From assembly GCF_004194535.1 (NCBI RefSeq), contig NZ_CP025781.1, positions 930,001 through 994,000 on the forward strand: DNA of 64,000 nt, given 5' to 3'. The first letter of the stretch is position 1. Each line of letters begins with the position of its first letter. The notes below the pieces were generated by a model. That model was not told where the DNA came from and ran no database searches. It saw nothing but the letters and a program-made list of their open reading frames with translations. Shown piece by piece: positions 45,271 to 53,523 of this stretch. The stretch is from Iodobacter fluviatilis (GTDB lineage: Bacteria > Pseudomonadota > Gammaproteobacteria > Burkholderiales > Chitinibacteraceae). Made by a program: the position numbers and the translations under genes.

Positions 45271-45773
45271 AGCGCTTTAACTAATTTGCTTGTTCAGCAA
45301 GATCAGAGAGAGCGGATTCTAGATTAATTTTGTGCACCACACAAGCGAAAATTAAATATTTTAGCAGCCGCATCCACGCCCACTTAAAACAACGATAGCC
45401 CGTCACACAACATGCAGCCTAAGTAAGCCATCCCACAAAAACGCTCCACTTTAAAAATTATTACATTAATTCAAATCATTACACCCGCTCAATTGGCTCT
45501 GTAAATATGCCGTTTTATAGGCACGTACTCGATAAGACTGCTGCAAAAGAGAGACAAATTAATAATTTATGCTCATAACATCTAGACGCGCCAATTTTAT
45601 TTGTTATTATTCACACAGCTTACTAAATAAAAAAGCAATGTAAGTCGTTTCAAACACGTCTCTCCTTAAAAAAATAATCAGGCAAAAAACCATACCTTTA
45701 GGAATGTTTTTTATGTCTGAGTTTTGAGCACGCACGCTGTTCATTCCAATCTAAGAGACACACAGGGAGTTAT
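45271..45773. other. Divergent intergenic region tRNA-Val / PEP-CTERM gene
   Basis: About 500 bases, AT-rich in the right half. It should hold the tRNA promoter and that of the 45774 operon. I see no gene, and no box clear enough to call. Confidence 0.4.
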
Positions 45774-46475
45774 ATGAAGAAATCACTCAAGATGGCACTG
45801 CTTGCAGCAGCCATGGGCTTAGCGGTGCCTGCTGTTCAAGCATCATTAATTAACTTTGATGCATTAAAAGGCGATATTTTCCAAGGCGGAGAATTATTCA
45901 ATGCAGATCCGCAGTTTAGTTTTAAAGTGCTGGGCAATGGCCTAGCAGGCGCAATTGCCACCAGTAGCACATGTGCTGTTCTTGATTGCCCAGCTAACAA
46001 TAACACCCCCTACTACCTTGGCCTGAATGATGGTGGACTGAGTATTTCTAACCAGAATGGCTTTAAGCTCAGCAGTTTTTCTAGCAGCTTTGCATCCCCA
46101 GTATCCGTTGGCATTCCCTTTACTGTTGCCAATTTGATTGTCAATGGGACAGGGCTTGGCGGGGAAACCTTCAGTGATAGCTTCACCCTGCCTGGCCAAA
46201 ACACAAATGGAAAATGGTCTTTCAGCGATTTTAAATACACAGCAAGCAACCGTGTATTTAAGGAAATCAGTTTTGCAGCATGCCTAACCACCACGGCAGG
46301 TGAATGCGTTCTGTTTGGTAATAACCAAGCTCAATTTGGGCTAGATAATATTAACGTCACCGCCGTTCCTGAGCCTGCAGAATGGTTATTAATGGCACTG
46401 GGTCTAGCGAGTATCAGCATGGTGATCCGCCGTCGAAATAAAGCTCAGAACAATTCTGCAGGGATTGCATCATGA
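45774..46475 (+). CDS. PEP-CTERM sorting-domain protein (QFxxD type)
   Basis: 233 residues. A signal peptide (MKKSLKMALLAAAMGLAV to VQA) precedes a beta-rich, low-Cys extracellular region, then QFGLDNINVTAVPEP, a membrane helix and the RRRNK basic tail: the C-terminal sorting signal cut by exosortase. The QFxxD motif just before PEP marks a known subfamily. It is probably surface-attached, perhaps with exopolysaccharide. No exosortase gene is in the window. GGGAG precedes the ATG. It overlaps the subtilase gene by four bases. Confidence 0.88.
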   Translation: MKKSLKMALLAAAMGLAVPAVQASLINFDALKGDIFQGGELFNADPQFSFKVLGNGLAGAIATSSTCAVLDCPANNNTPYYLGLNDGGLSISNQNGFKLSSFSSSFASPVSVGIPFTVANLIVNGTGLGGETFSDSFTLPGQNTNGKWSFSDFKYTASNRVFKEISFAACLTTTAGECVLFGNNQAQFGLDNINVTAVPEPAEWLLMALGLASISMVIRRRNKAQNNSAGIAS

Positions 46476-49400
46476 TGAAGCGCAGCATTATCAATTTAGC
46501 CGTGGTGGCTTTGCTGGGTGCTGGCGCGACAAACTCTGCCTTTGCTGATGAAGCACGCTTGCCCTATATCATTCAACTAGCTGACAAACCTGCCGCTTCC
46601 TACACCGGTGACATCAGTGGTTTAAAAGCCACAAAACCAGCTACAGGCCAGCTGCTTGATGTCAATGCTTACGATGTGCAGGCTTATATCAACTATATCG
46701 AAACCAAACAAAACAAATTACTTGCCACCATCGCGAATGCGCCGGTTGTGCATAATTATCAAGTTGTTTTCAATGGCTTCTCTGTCATGCTGACCGACGC
46801 TGAAGTAAGAAAGCTAAAAAACAGCGCGGATGTTGTGGCGATTACACTTGATCAGCCACGCACAGTCCAAACGAACTACACACCGAAATTCTTAGGCTTG
46901 GATAAACCAAGCACTGGCCTATGGCCACAGCTCAATGGCGCTGGCAGTGCTGGTGAAAACATCATCATTGGTGTGATTGATACCGGTGTATGGCCAGAAG
47001 ATCCTTCTTTTGCTGACCGCGTGAATGACAAAGGTGAAGCGACCCATGATGCTAACGGTAGCCAAGTTTATGATGCGCCACCTGCATCGTGGAAAGGCTC
47101 TTGCGAAAGTGGCGAAGGGTTTTCTGTTGCTAATTGTAATAACAAGTTAATTGGCGCAAAGAAATTTAGAGCGCAGTACGAAGCCTTGGTTAACAGCGGA
47201 GTAAAAGTGCCACACTGGAGCGACTACAACTCTCCACGTGACAGTGATAGCCACGGCTCACACACAGCCTCAACAGCGGGTGGTAATGGCAAAGTGGCAG
47301 GGAAAATTGGCGGCGCATCCATTGGTTACCTTTCGGGGATTGCACCGCGCGCGCGCCTTGCAACCTATAAAGTATGCTGGACTTCCAACGAGCCATTTAA
47401 GCCTGAAGGCAAAAACAACTGCTACGGCGGCGATAGTATTAAAGCCATCGAAGCGGCCGTTAGCGATGGTGTAAATATTCTAAACTACTCCATTAGCGGC
47501 GGTGAGCAGCTCAACGATCCGGTAGATCTGGCCTTTTTGGCTGCGGCCAATGCGGGGGTGTTTGTTGCTGCATCTGCAGGCAATAGCGGGCCTGCCAATA
47601 TGGTGGCTCATATCGGTCCATGGCTGACCACCGTTGCAGCATCAACTCACGACCGTGTGCAGGAAAGTACCGTTACCCTTGGCACGAAAGTACTGAAAGG
47701 TGGCTCGGTTAACCCGACTCCGTTGGCAGCAAATTTAATTGTTGCTAAAAACGCCGGTGTGGCCGACTACGCCAGCCTGTCTCCTGCCAGCAAAACAGCG
47801 CTTGACCGCTGCTATGGCGAAGCAGATGGAGTGCCTGCCGATGCAAAGCTTGACCCTGCCAAAGTCGCAGGGAAAATTGTGTTGTGCGATCGCGGCACTA
47901 CAGCGCTCGTCAACAAAAGTGGTGCGGTAAAAAGCGCTGGCGGCGTAGGTATGCTGCTCACCAACCTAGCAGGTGGTGCGGCAACCATTACCGCGTTTTC
48001 ACATACAATTCCAACCGTACATCTAAGTGATGCGGATGGCATAACGGCAAAAGCCTATGCCGCGGCTTCAGGCAATACGGCTCAAGCGGCATTGGGTGTA
48101 TCGGTTACGGCATCTGCAGGCAATGCACCGGTTATGGCAGATTTTTCATCCCGTGGTCCAAACCGTGCGGATGCAAATGTGCTCAAACCTGATCTGACAG
48201 CACCTGGTGTGGATATTCTTGCGGCATCACGCCCGCTACTTTCAGTAGAGCAACGTAATCAAATCGCAAATGGTGCAGTGGCTCCGGCAGAATGGGAATC
48301 TATGCAAGGTACGTCGATGTCCAGCCCACACGTTGCAGGTCTTGGCGCGCTGTTGCATCAGCTGCATCCAACATGGTCACCAGCGGCAATTAAATCTGCC
48401 CTGATGACTAGCGCCTACAGCACGCTAAATGATGGACAACCTCGCTTACAAAATGGTTTATTGCCATGGGCTCAAGGTGCTGGGCATGTAAACCCTAATG
48501 TAGCAGCGGATCCTGGCCTAGTCTACGACGTGAGTGCTATTGACTATGACCGCTACCTGTGCGGACAAAATCAGCTAAGCCTAGCTAAATGCAGCGTGAT
48601 CGGCAGCATTCAGCCTTACAATCTGAATGTGCCTTCATTAACCACCGCCAATGTTCTCGGTAAGTTTACTTTTACTCGGACGGTGACTAATGTTAGCGAT
48701 CGTGCCTCTATCTATACCGCACAGGCAGCAATCTCCGGCTTTACTGCCACAGTCTCTCCAACAACGCTGAGCCTGAATCCGGGAGAGAGTAAACCCTTTA
48801 CGGTAACGCTGAGCCGCACAACGGCAGCAAAAAACGTTTATCAGTACGGCTCGCTGGTTTGGTCTGATGGCACCCATACCGTACGCTCTCCGCTAACGGC
48901 TAAGGCCAGCCTTTTATCTGCAGTTTCACAGTTAAATAGTGAAGAAACTTCGGGCAGCAAGGTCATTACGATTGCCACCGGCAGCGATAGCAAATTGACT
49001 TTGGCTAGAGGAGGCCTAAAAGAAGCAACAGTGAGCCGCGGTACAATTGCCACAGATAACGGCGCAAAAGATGGCTTGGCGGAATGCGCGGCGGGCATTA
49101 GCAGCCATGGCGTTAAAGTCCACAGTTTCAGCGTTCCAAGCAACAATCTTGTTAGCCGTTTTGCACTCTATAACTCAGACACTCAGCATGGTGCTGAAGA
49201 TGACTTAGATTTACTGGTCATGAACTCTGCAGGCGTTAAAGTGGGTAACAGTGGCACCGATGGCTCCAACGAAACAGTGCAGCTGTTTAATCTACCTGTC
49301 GGTAACTATAAGGCTTGCGTAGTAGGTTATGGCGTTAAGGGAGGTAGCACTAGCTATGCACTATCTAGCTGGATTATTAACACAGGAGATACCGCTGCAG

Positions 49401-49615
49401 AGTTTAAAGCACTGGCTCCAAGCAAAATCTACGTTGGCGGTACTGCCTCTATAGGGTTTAGCTGGAAAAACCTACAGGTTGGTAAACGTTATCTTGGCGG
49501 CGTTGCTTACCTAATTGATGGTATATCACAAGCTAATACCGTGCTAATGGTAGAAACCAATGATCCACTACCAACAGCAACATCCGTAACACGCACTGTG
49601 GGTGCTGATATTTAA
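46472..49615 (+). CDS. Secreted subtilisin-like serine protease (S8) with PA, Fn3-like and PPC-like domains
   Basis: 1047 residues. Signal peptide, then an I9 inhibitor prodomain (YIIQLADKPAASYTGD to about 140) and a peptidase S8 domain with catalytic Asp170 (IGVIDTGVW), His261 (SHGSHTAS) and Ser615 (GTSMSSPHVAG). A protease-associated (PA) insertion lies about 420-530 (AGKIVLCDRGT), a fibronectin-III-like domain about 725-800 (FTRTVTNVSDRASIY), and a PPC-like C-terminal region (DDLDLLVMNSAGVKVG). The S8-PA-Fn3 layout is that of plant-type and some bacterial subtilases. No PEP-CTERM signal, so it is released. Translationally coupled (ATGA) to the PEP-CTERM protein. Confidence 0.92.
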   Translation: MMKRSIINLAVVALLGAGATNSAFADEARLPYIIQLADKPAASYTGDISGLKATKPATGQLLDVNAYDVQAYINYIETKQNKLLATIANAPVVHNYQVVFNGFSVMLTDAEVRKLKNSADVVAITLDQPRTVQTNYTPKFLGLDKPSTGLWPQLNGAGSAGENIIIGVIDTGVWPEDPSFADRVNDKGEATHDANGSQVYDAPPASWKGSCESGEGFSVANCNNKLIGAKKFRAQYEALVNSGVKVPHWSDYNSPRDSDSHGSHTASTAGGNGKVAGKIGGASIGYLSGIAPRARLATYKVCWTSNEPFKPEGKNNCYGGDSIKAIEAAVSDGVNILNYSISGGEQLNDPVDLAFLAAANAGVFVAASAGNSGPANMVAHIGPWLTTVAASTHDRVQESTVTLGTKVLKGGSVNPTPLAANLIVAKNAGVADYASLSPASKTALDRCYGEADGVPADAKLDPAKVAGKIVLCDRGTTALVNKSGAVKSAGGVGMLLTNLAGGAATITAFSHTIPTVHLSDADGITAKAYAAASGNTAQAALGVSVTASAGNAPVMADFSSRGPNRADANVLKPDLTAPGVDILAASRPLLSVEQRNQIANGAVAPAEWESMQGTSMSSPHVAGLGALLHQLHPTWSPAAIKSALMTSAYSTLNDGQPRLQNGLLPWAQGAGHVNPNVAADPGLVYDVSAIDYDRYLCGQNQLSLAKCSVIGSIQPYNLNVPSLTTANVLGKFTFTRTVTNVSDRASIYTAQAAISGFTATVSPTTLSLNPGESKPFTVTLSRTTAAKNVYQYGSLVWSDGTHTVRSPLTAKASLLSAVSQLNSEETSGSKVITIATGSDSKLTLARGGLKEATVSRGTIATDNGAKDGLAECAAGISSHGVKVHSFSVPSNNLVSRFALYNSDTQHGAEDDLDLLVMNSAGVKVGNSGTDGSNETVQLFNLPVGNYKACVVGYGVKGGSTSYALSSWIINTGDTAAEFKALAPSKIYVGGTASIGFSWKNLQVGKRYLGGVAYLIDGISQANTVLMVETNDPLPTATSVTRTVGADI

Positions 49616-49632
49616 CACTTAGACTTACAAAG

Positions 49633-49663
49633 CAAAACGGCGAACTTTGTTCGCCGTTTTTTT
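49633..49663 (+). terminator. Terminator after the subtilase gene
   Basis: AACGGCGAAC-TTT-GTTCGCCGTT followed by TTTTT; 18 bases past the stop codon. Confidence 0.88.
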
Positions 49664-49671
49664 ATCTGCTT

Positions 49672-50022
49672 TTAATAAGCACTCTCACTCTTTAATACGC
49701 ATTGCTTCTTACTGCATACCACGGCTGGGTGGCTCACTACGCTGCAGTCAGACAACTCACCACTGTTTTTAATCTGCTCCGCGCGCGCTTCTGCGTATTG
49801 TTTAGCGAGAAAACCAATCTTGTCCGCATTGCCTTCTGCCACAGACCAAGGCCAGTAAAGCTCAGGACCACCGCAAGACTTAAGCCCCAAAGCAAGGACT
49901 CGGCATTGAGAGTCTTGCTCGCAACCCGCCCTGCCCACTTCCTTTTTAAGTGCAGTCAAAGGATCGTTTGCCTGCGCAAGCGTAGTGCATAACATAAATA
50001 AGACAGCGCTAAGTTTCTGCAT
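49672..50022 (-). CDS. Small secreted Cys-rich protein, unrecognised
   Basis: 116 residues. A signal peptide (MQKLSAVLFMLCTTLAQA) precedes a mature part with six Cys (34, 40, 50, 93, 103, 108), enough for three disulfides, and a CGGPELYWPWS motif. The pattern C-x5-C ... CGGP ... C-x9-C-x4-C recurs in small periplasmic proteins of unknown function. It is monocistronic, facing the subtilase gene tail to tail. No function assigned; it could be a protease inhibitor only on grounds of size and Cys content, which is weak. Confidence 0.75.
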   Translation of the reverse strand: MQKLSAVLFMLCTTLAQANDPLTALKKEVGRAGCEQDSQCRVLALGLKSCGGPELYWPWSVAEGNADKIGFLAKQYAEARAEQIKNSGELSDCSVVSHPAVVCSKKQCVLKSESAY

Positions 50023-50057
50023 AGTTACCTCTTATCAATCAGCAAGCATACCTTAAA

Positions 50058-50090
50058 CACAAAAAAGCCCAACATTGTTGGGCTTTTCTT
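50058..50090 (-). terminator. Terminator at the end of the nuo operon
   Basis: On the minus strand AAGCCCAACA-A-TGTTGGGCTT followed by TTTTGTG. It begins right at the stop of the DUF2818 gene; symmetric A/T flanks allow use in both directions. Confidence 0.8.
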
Positions 50091-50387
50091 TTAAATACCT
50101 GGTTTGCGCCAGAAGTAACGCCAGACAAATCCAGGCCAAGCAAATACTAGAAACATCGCAAAAGTGGTGGCAAAGAAAGGCCAGTTTTGCGCGTGTACGG
50201 GGGATAGACGTCCCTCTAGTACTCTGGCTAATAAACCCAACGCTATATAGAGGATAAACAATTCTAACAATCGCCAGTGAAAGCCTTTGACCTTCTTAGC
50301 AGGAATACAGAATAAGATTTGCTCTATAAAAAATGGCAGATTGGCGGCAATAATCGCCAATCCACAGAGCAGATAAACATTATTCAT
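50091..50387 (-). CDS. DUF2818 family membrane protein
   Basis: 98 residues with three hydrophobic helices. MNNVYLLCGLAIIAANLPFF and the ending NWPFFATTFAMFLVFAWPGF-VWRYFW match DUF2818, a small protein encoded right after nuoN in many betaproteobacteria. Its start overlaps the nuoN stop. A role in complex I assembly is plausible from context but not shown. Confidence 0.85.
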   Translation of the reverse strand: MNNVYLLCGLAIIAANLPFFIEQILFCIPAKKVKGFHWRLLELFILYIALGLLARVLEGRLSPVHAQNWPFFATTFAMFLVFAWPGFVWRYFWRKPGI

Positions 50388-51841
50388 TACATAACTACTA
50401 ATGATGAGCTCACGGCTTGCGAAAGCACGGCCATCAAGCGATCAGGCATTAAGCCTAAAACCAGCAGCAATAAGCAGTTTACTGATAACACGAGCTTGGT
50501 ATCAAAGCCTGCTTCAATCGGCGCGGTATCTGTTGCTTCGTCAAAGTACATAATCTTCACGATACGTAGGTAATAAAACGCGCCAACCAGCGAGAACATC
50601 ACCGCAATCACCGCCAGCCACACATAGCCTAAATTAACGACGGCTTGTAGTACCGACAGCTTAGCAAAGAAGCCAACAAAGACAGGAATACCAGCCATTG
50701 AGAACATCACAAACATCATCATGCACGCAAACCAGGGGCTACGGGCGGCAAGACCTTTGAAGTCATCAATCTTATCAGCTTCAAAACCGGTACGAGACAG
50801 CAGCATCACCATGCCAAAACCAGCGGCGGCGGTAATCACGTAAACCATGGCATAAAAGAACGATGCGGAGTAACCAATCGGGCTGGCAACCAAAATACCT
50901 AATAGTAAAAAGCCCATATGCGAGATGGTTGAATAAGCCATCATGCGTTTCATACTGGTTTGCGCAATCGCAGTCAGGTTACCAATCGCCATCGATAGTA
51001 CCGACAGCACAACCAGCATACTGCGCCAGTCAAAAGCATAGCCTTCCATACCCTGAGCCAACAGGCGAATCACAAAAGCAAACGCCGCAAGCTTTGGCGC
51101 TGAACCAATCAGCTGAGTAATTAGCGTAGGCGCGCCTTCATACACATCAGGCACCCACATATGGAACGGTACAGCGCCCAGCTTAAAGGCAATACCTGTT
51201 ACCAAGAACACCAGACCAAAAGCGCCCAGCATAAGGTTGGCTTCACCACTGGTGATTTTATGTGCAATGACAAACACATCCAGCGATGCGGTTGCGCCAT
51301 AAATCATCGACATACCGTAGAGCAGCATCCCAGACGCCAAAGCGCCCAGAATAAAGTACTTCATTGCCGCTTCTGTGGAAGCAATTGAATCGCGTTGCAG
51401 CGCAACTAGCGCATACAAAGACAATGAAAGTAATTCAAGCCCCATATACAGCGTTAAGAAATTAACGCTTGAGGCCATGATCATCATGCCAGCTAAAGCA
51501 AACAAGGTGAGCGTGAACAACTCGCCACGGAACAAACCACGAACAATGGCGTAATCACGGCCATAAATCAGCACCAGTGCCACGCCTAAAATCATGCCAA
51601 GCTTGGCAAGTTGCGCAATGGGATCACTAATAAACAGGCCATTAAATGCCAAATGTGGAACGGGATGCATGCCATTCACCACTAGCAATGCCGTAACGCC
51701 CAGCACAAGCAATGTCAGCACATAAGTAATGTGCCGCTTTGCATCAGATACAAATAAATCGAGAAGAAGTACCACACAGGTAGCAAATAGCAGGAAAATT
51801 TCCGGCATTGCCACCCAAGCATTAAGGCTCGTCCAGGTCAT
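50387..51841 (-). CDS. nuoN: NADH-quinone oxidoreductase subunit N
   Basis: 484 residues, 14 membrane helices, antiporter-like fold (proton_antipo_M). Contains the conserved Lys/Glu helices (YMGLELLSLSLYALVAL; KLGAVPFHMWVPDVYEGAP). It is one of three proton-pumping modules of complex I. Lies last of the nuo genes, 91 bases after nuoM. Confidence 0.96.
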   Translation of the reverse strand: MTWTSLNAWVAMPEIFLLFATCVVLLLDLFVSDAKRHITYVLTLLVLGVTALLVVNGMHPVPHLAFNGLFISDPIAQLAKLGMILGVALVLIYGRDYAIVRGLFRGELFTLTLFALAGMMIMASSVNFLTLYMGLELLSLSLYALVALQRDSIASTEAAMKYFILGALASGMLLYGMSMIYGATASLDVFVIAHKITSGEANLMLGAFGLVFLVTGIAFKLGAVPFHMWVPDVYEGAPTLITQLIGSAPKLAAFAFVIRLLAQGMEGYAFDWRSMLVVLSVLSMAIGNLTAIAQTSMKRMMAYSTISHMGFLLLGILVASPIGYSASFFYAMVYVITAAAGFGMVMLLSRTGFEADKIDDFKGLAARSPWFACMMMFVMFSMAGIPVFVGFFAKLSVLQAVVNLGYVWLAVIAVMFSLVGAFYYLRIVKIMYFDEATDTAPIEAGFDTKLVLSVNCLLLLVLGLMPDRLMAVLSQAVSSSLVVM

Positions 51842-51932
51842 TATGCAACCCTATCAAATAGTATTGTGGTCCGAAGGTATAAAACCTCAGGATAAAATCG
51901 GGAAGCCCATTCAGGCTTCCGACTATCGCTCA

Positions 51933-53438
51933 TCAGTGCAATTTGCTTTGTGAAACATGCCAGATTAAATCATTCACTGACACATGCATCACATCTGCAA
52001 ATGGCTTCGGATAGAGACCCATGCCAAGCACAGCAACAGCCAGCACAGCCAGAATCAGGAATTCGCGGCTGTTAACATCTTTCAGATGCTCAACATGTGC
52101 ATTCGCCACTTCACCAAACAGCACCCGCTTGTACATCCACAAGGTATAAGCTGCGCCAAAAATCAGCGTGCTCGCACCCGCAAAGGCGTACCAGAAGTTG
52201 ACCTGTACCGCGCCCAGAATCACCATAAACTCACCGGCAAAACCCGAAGTACCTGGCAGACCTGAATTGGCCATTGCAAACAACATCATAAAGCTGGCGA
52301 AGATCGGCATTTTATTAGCCACACCGCCGTAATCTGCAATCTTGCGGCTGTGTACACGGTCGTACATCACACCGATACAGAAGAACATCGCGGCTGAAAC
52401 AAAGCCGTGCGAGATCATTTGCAGTAATGCGCCTTCTACCGCGTACTGGTTCATCTGTGTGCCACCGGCAAACATAAAGAAGCCCAGTGTGACAAAGCCC
52501 ATGTGCGAGATCGAAGAATAAGCGACCAGTTTCTTCATATCAGTTTGAACAAGTGCAACCAAACCAATGTAAATCACTGCAACTAAAGATAGCGCTACAA
52601 ACACCCATGCGTATTCACGCGCAGCGTCTGGTGCAATCGGCAGAGCAAACCGTAAAAAGCCATAAGCACCCAGCTTGAGGGTAATCGCAGCCAACACCAT
52701 CGAACCACCAGTAGGTGCTTCAACGTGGGCATCCGGCAACCAAGTATGAACTGGCCACATCGGCACTTTTACAGCAAAGGCAAAGAAGAAAGCGATCAGC
52801 ACTAAAGTCTGTGCAGTCATGCCTAAAGGCAGACGTTGGAAGTCCGCAATTTCAAAACTACCACCAGTTTGCTGATAAAGGTAGATAAACCCAACCAGGG
52901 TCAGCAAGGAGCCAAGCAATGTGTAAAGGAAAAACTTAACCGATGCGTACACGCGGCGTGGACCGCCCCAAATACCGATAATCAGGTACATAGGAATCAG
53001 CATGGCTTCAAAGAATACGTAGAATAAAATTGCATCCATGGCGGCAAATGCACCATTGATCAAGCCCGACATAATCAAGAACGCGGCCATATATTGCCCG
53101 ACACGCTTTTCGATCACCTGCCAGCCAGCCAAAATCACCATCAAGGTAATAAAGCTATTCAAGATCACAAACAGCATCGAAATGCCATCAACACCAAGGT
53201 GGTAGTTGATATTAAATGAAGCGATCCACGGCTTCATTTCTTCGAACTGCATACCGCCATGTAAAGACTCAAACTGCGTATACAGCGGAATGGTTACCAA
53301 GAAACTCAGCAAAGCGCCAATCAACGCCAACCAGCGCGCTGCCGTCGCATTTTTGTCCCCGCCTGTCGCGAGTACTACAAGGCCCGCCACGATCGGCAGC
53401 CAGATCGCGAGGCTTAGAAGATTACCCGTCATAGTCAA
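51933..53438 (-). CDS. nuoM: NADH-quinone oxidoreductase subunit M
   Basis: 501 residues, 14 membrane helices. Key segments: FYVFFEAMLIPMYLIIGIWGG with the essential Glu, KVPMWPVHTWLPDAHVEAPT with the discontinuous-helix Lys, and KKLVAYSSISHMGFV. Proton-translocating antiporter-like subunit of complex I. Confidence 0.97.
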   Translation of the reverse strand: MTMTGNLLSLAIWLPIVAGLVVLATGGDKNATAARWLALIGALLSFLVTIPLYTQFESLHGGMQFEEMKPWIASFNINYHLGVDGISMLFVILNSFITLMVILAGWQVIEKRVGQYMAAFLIMSGLINGAFAAMDAILFYVFFEAMLIPMYLIIGIWGGPRRVYASVKFFLYTLLGSLLTLVGFIYLYQQTGGSFEIADFQRLPLGMTAQTLVLIAFFFAFAVKVPMWPVHTWLPDAHVEAPTGGSMVLAAITLKLGAYGFLRFALPIAPDAAREYAWVFVALSLVAVIYIGLVALVQTDMKKLVAYSSISHMGFVTLGFFMFAGGTQMNQYAVEGALLQMISHGFVSAAMFFCIGVMYDRVHSRKIADYGGVANKMPIFASFMMLFAMANSGLPGTSGFAGEFMVILGAVQVNFWYAFAGASTLIFGAAYTLWMYKRVLFGEVANAHVEHLKDVNSREFLILAVLAVAVLGMGLYPKPFADVMHVSVNDLIWHVSQSKLH

Positions 53439-53499
53439 CCTACTTGTTAATTTAATTCGTAAGGGGGATTCGATCTATTCAAGACCTTCCCCCCCGATC

Positions 53500-53520
53500 C
53501 CCGGCGATAAGCCGGCCATC
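53500..53520 (-). other. Intercistronic hairpin nuoL/nuoM
   Basis: On the minus strand GGCCGGC-TTATC-GCCGG can pair in the 85-base gap between nuoL and nuoM, followed by a G run. It is probably an mRNA stability or translation element. Confidence 0.35.
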
Positions 53521-53523
53521 TAA

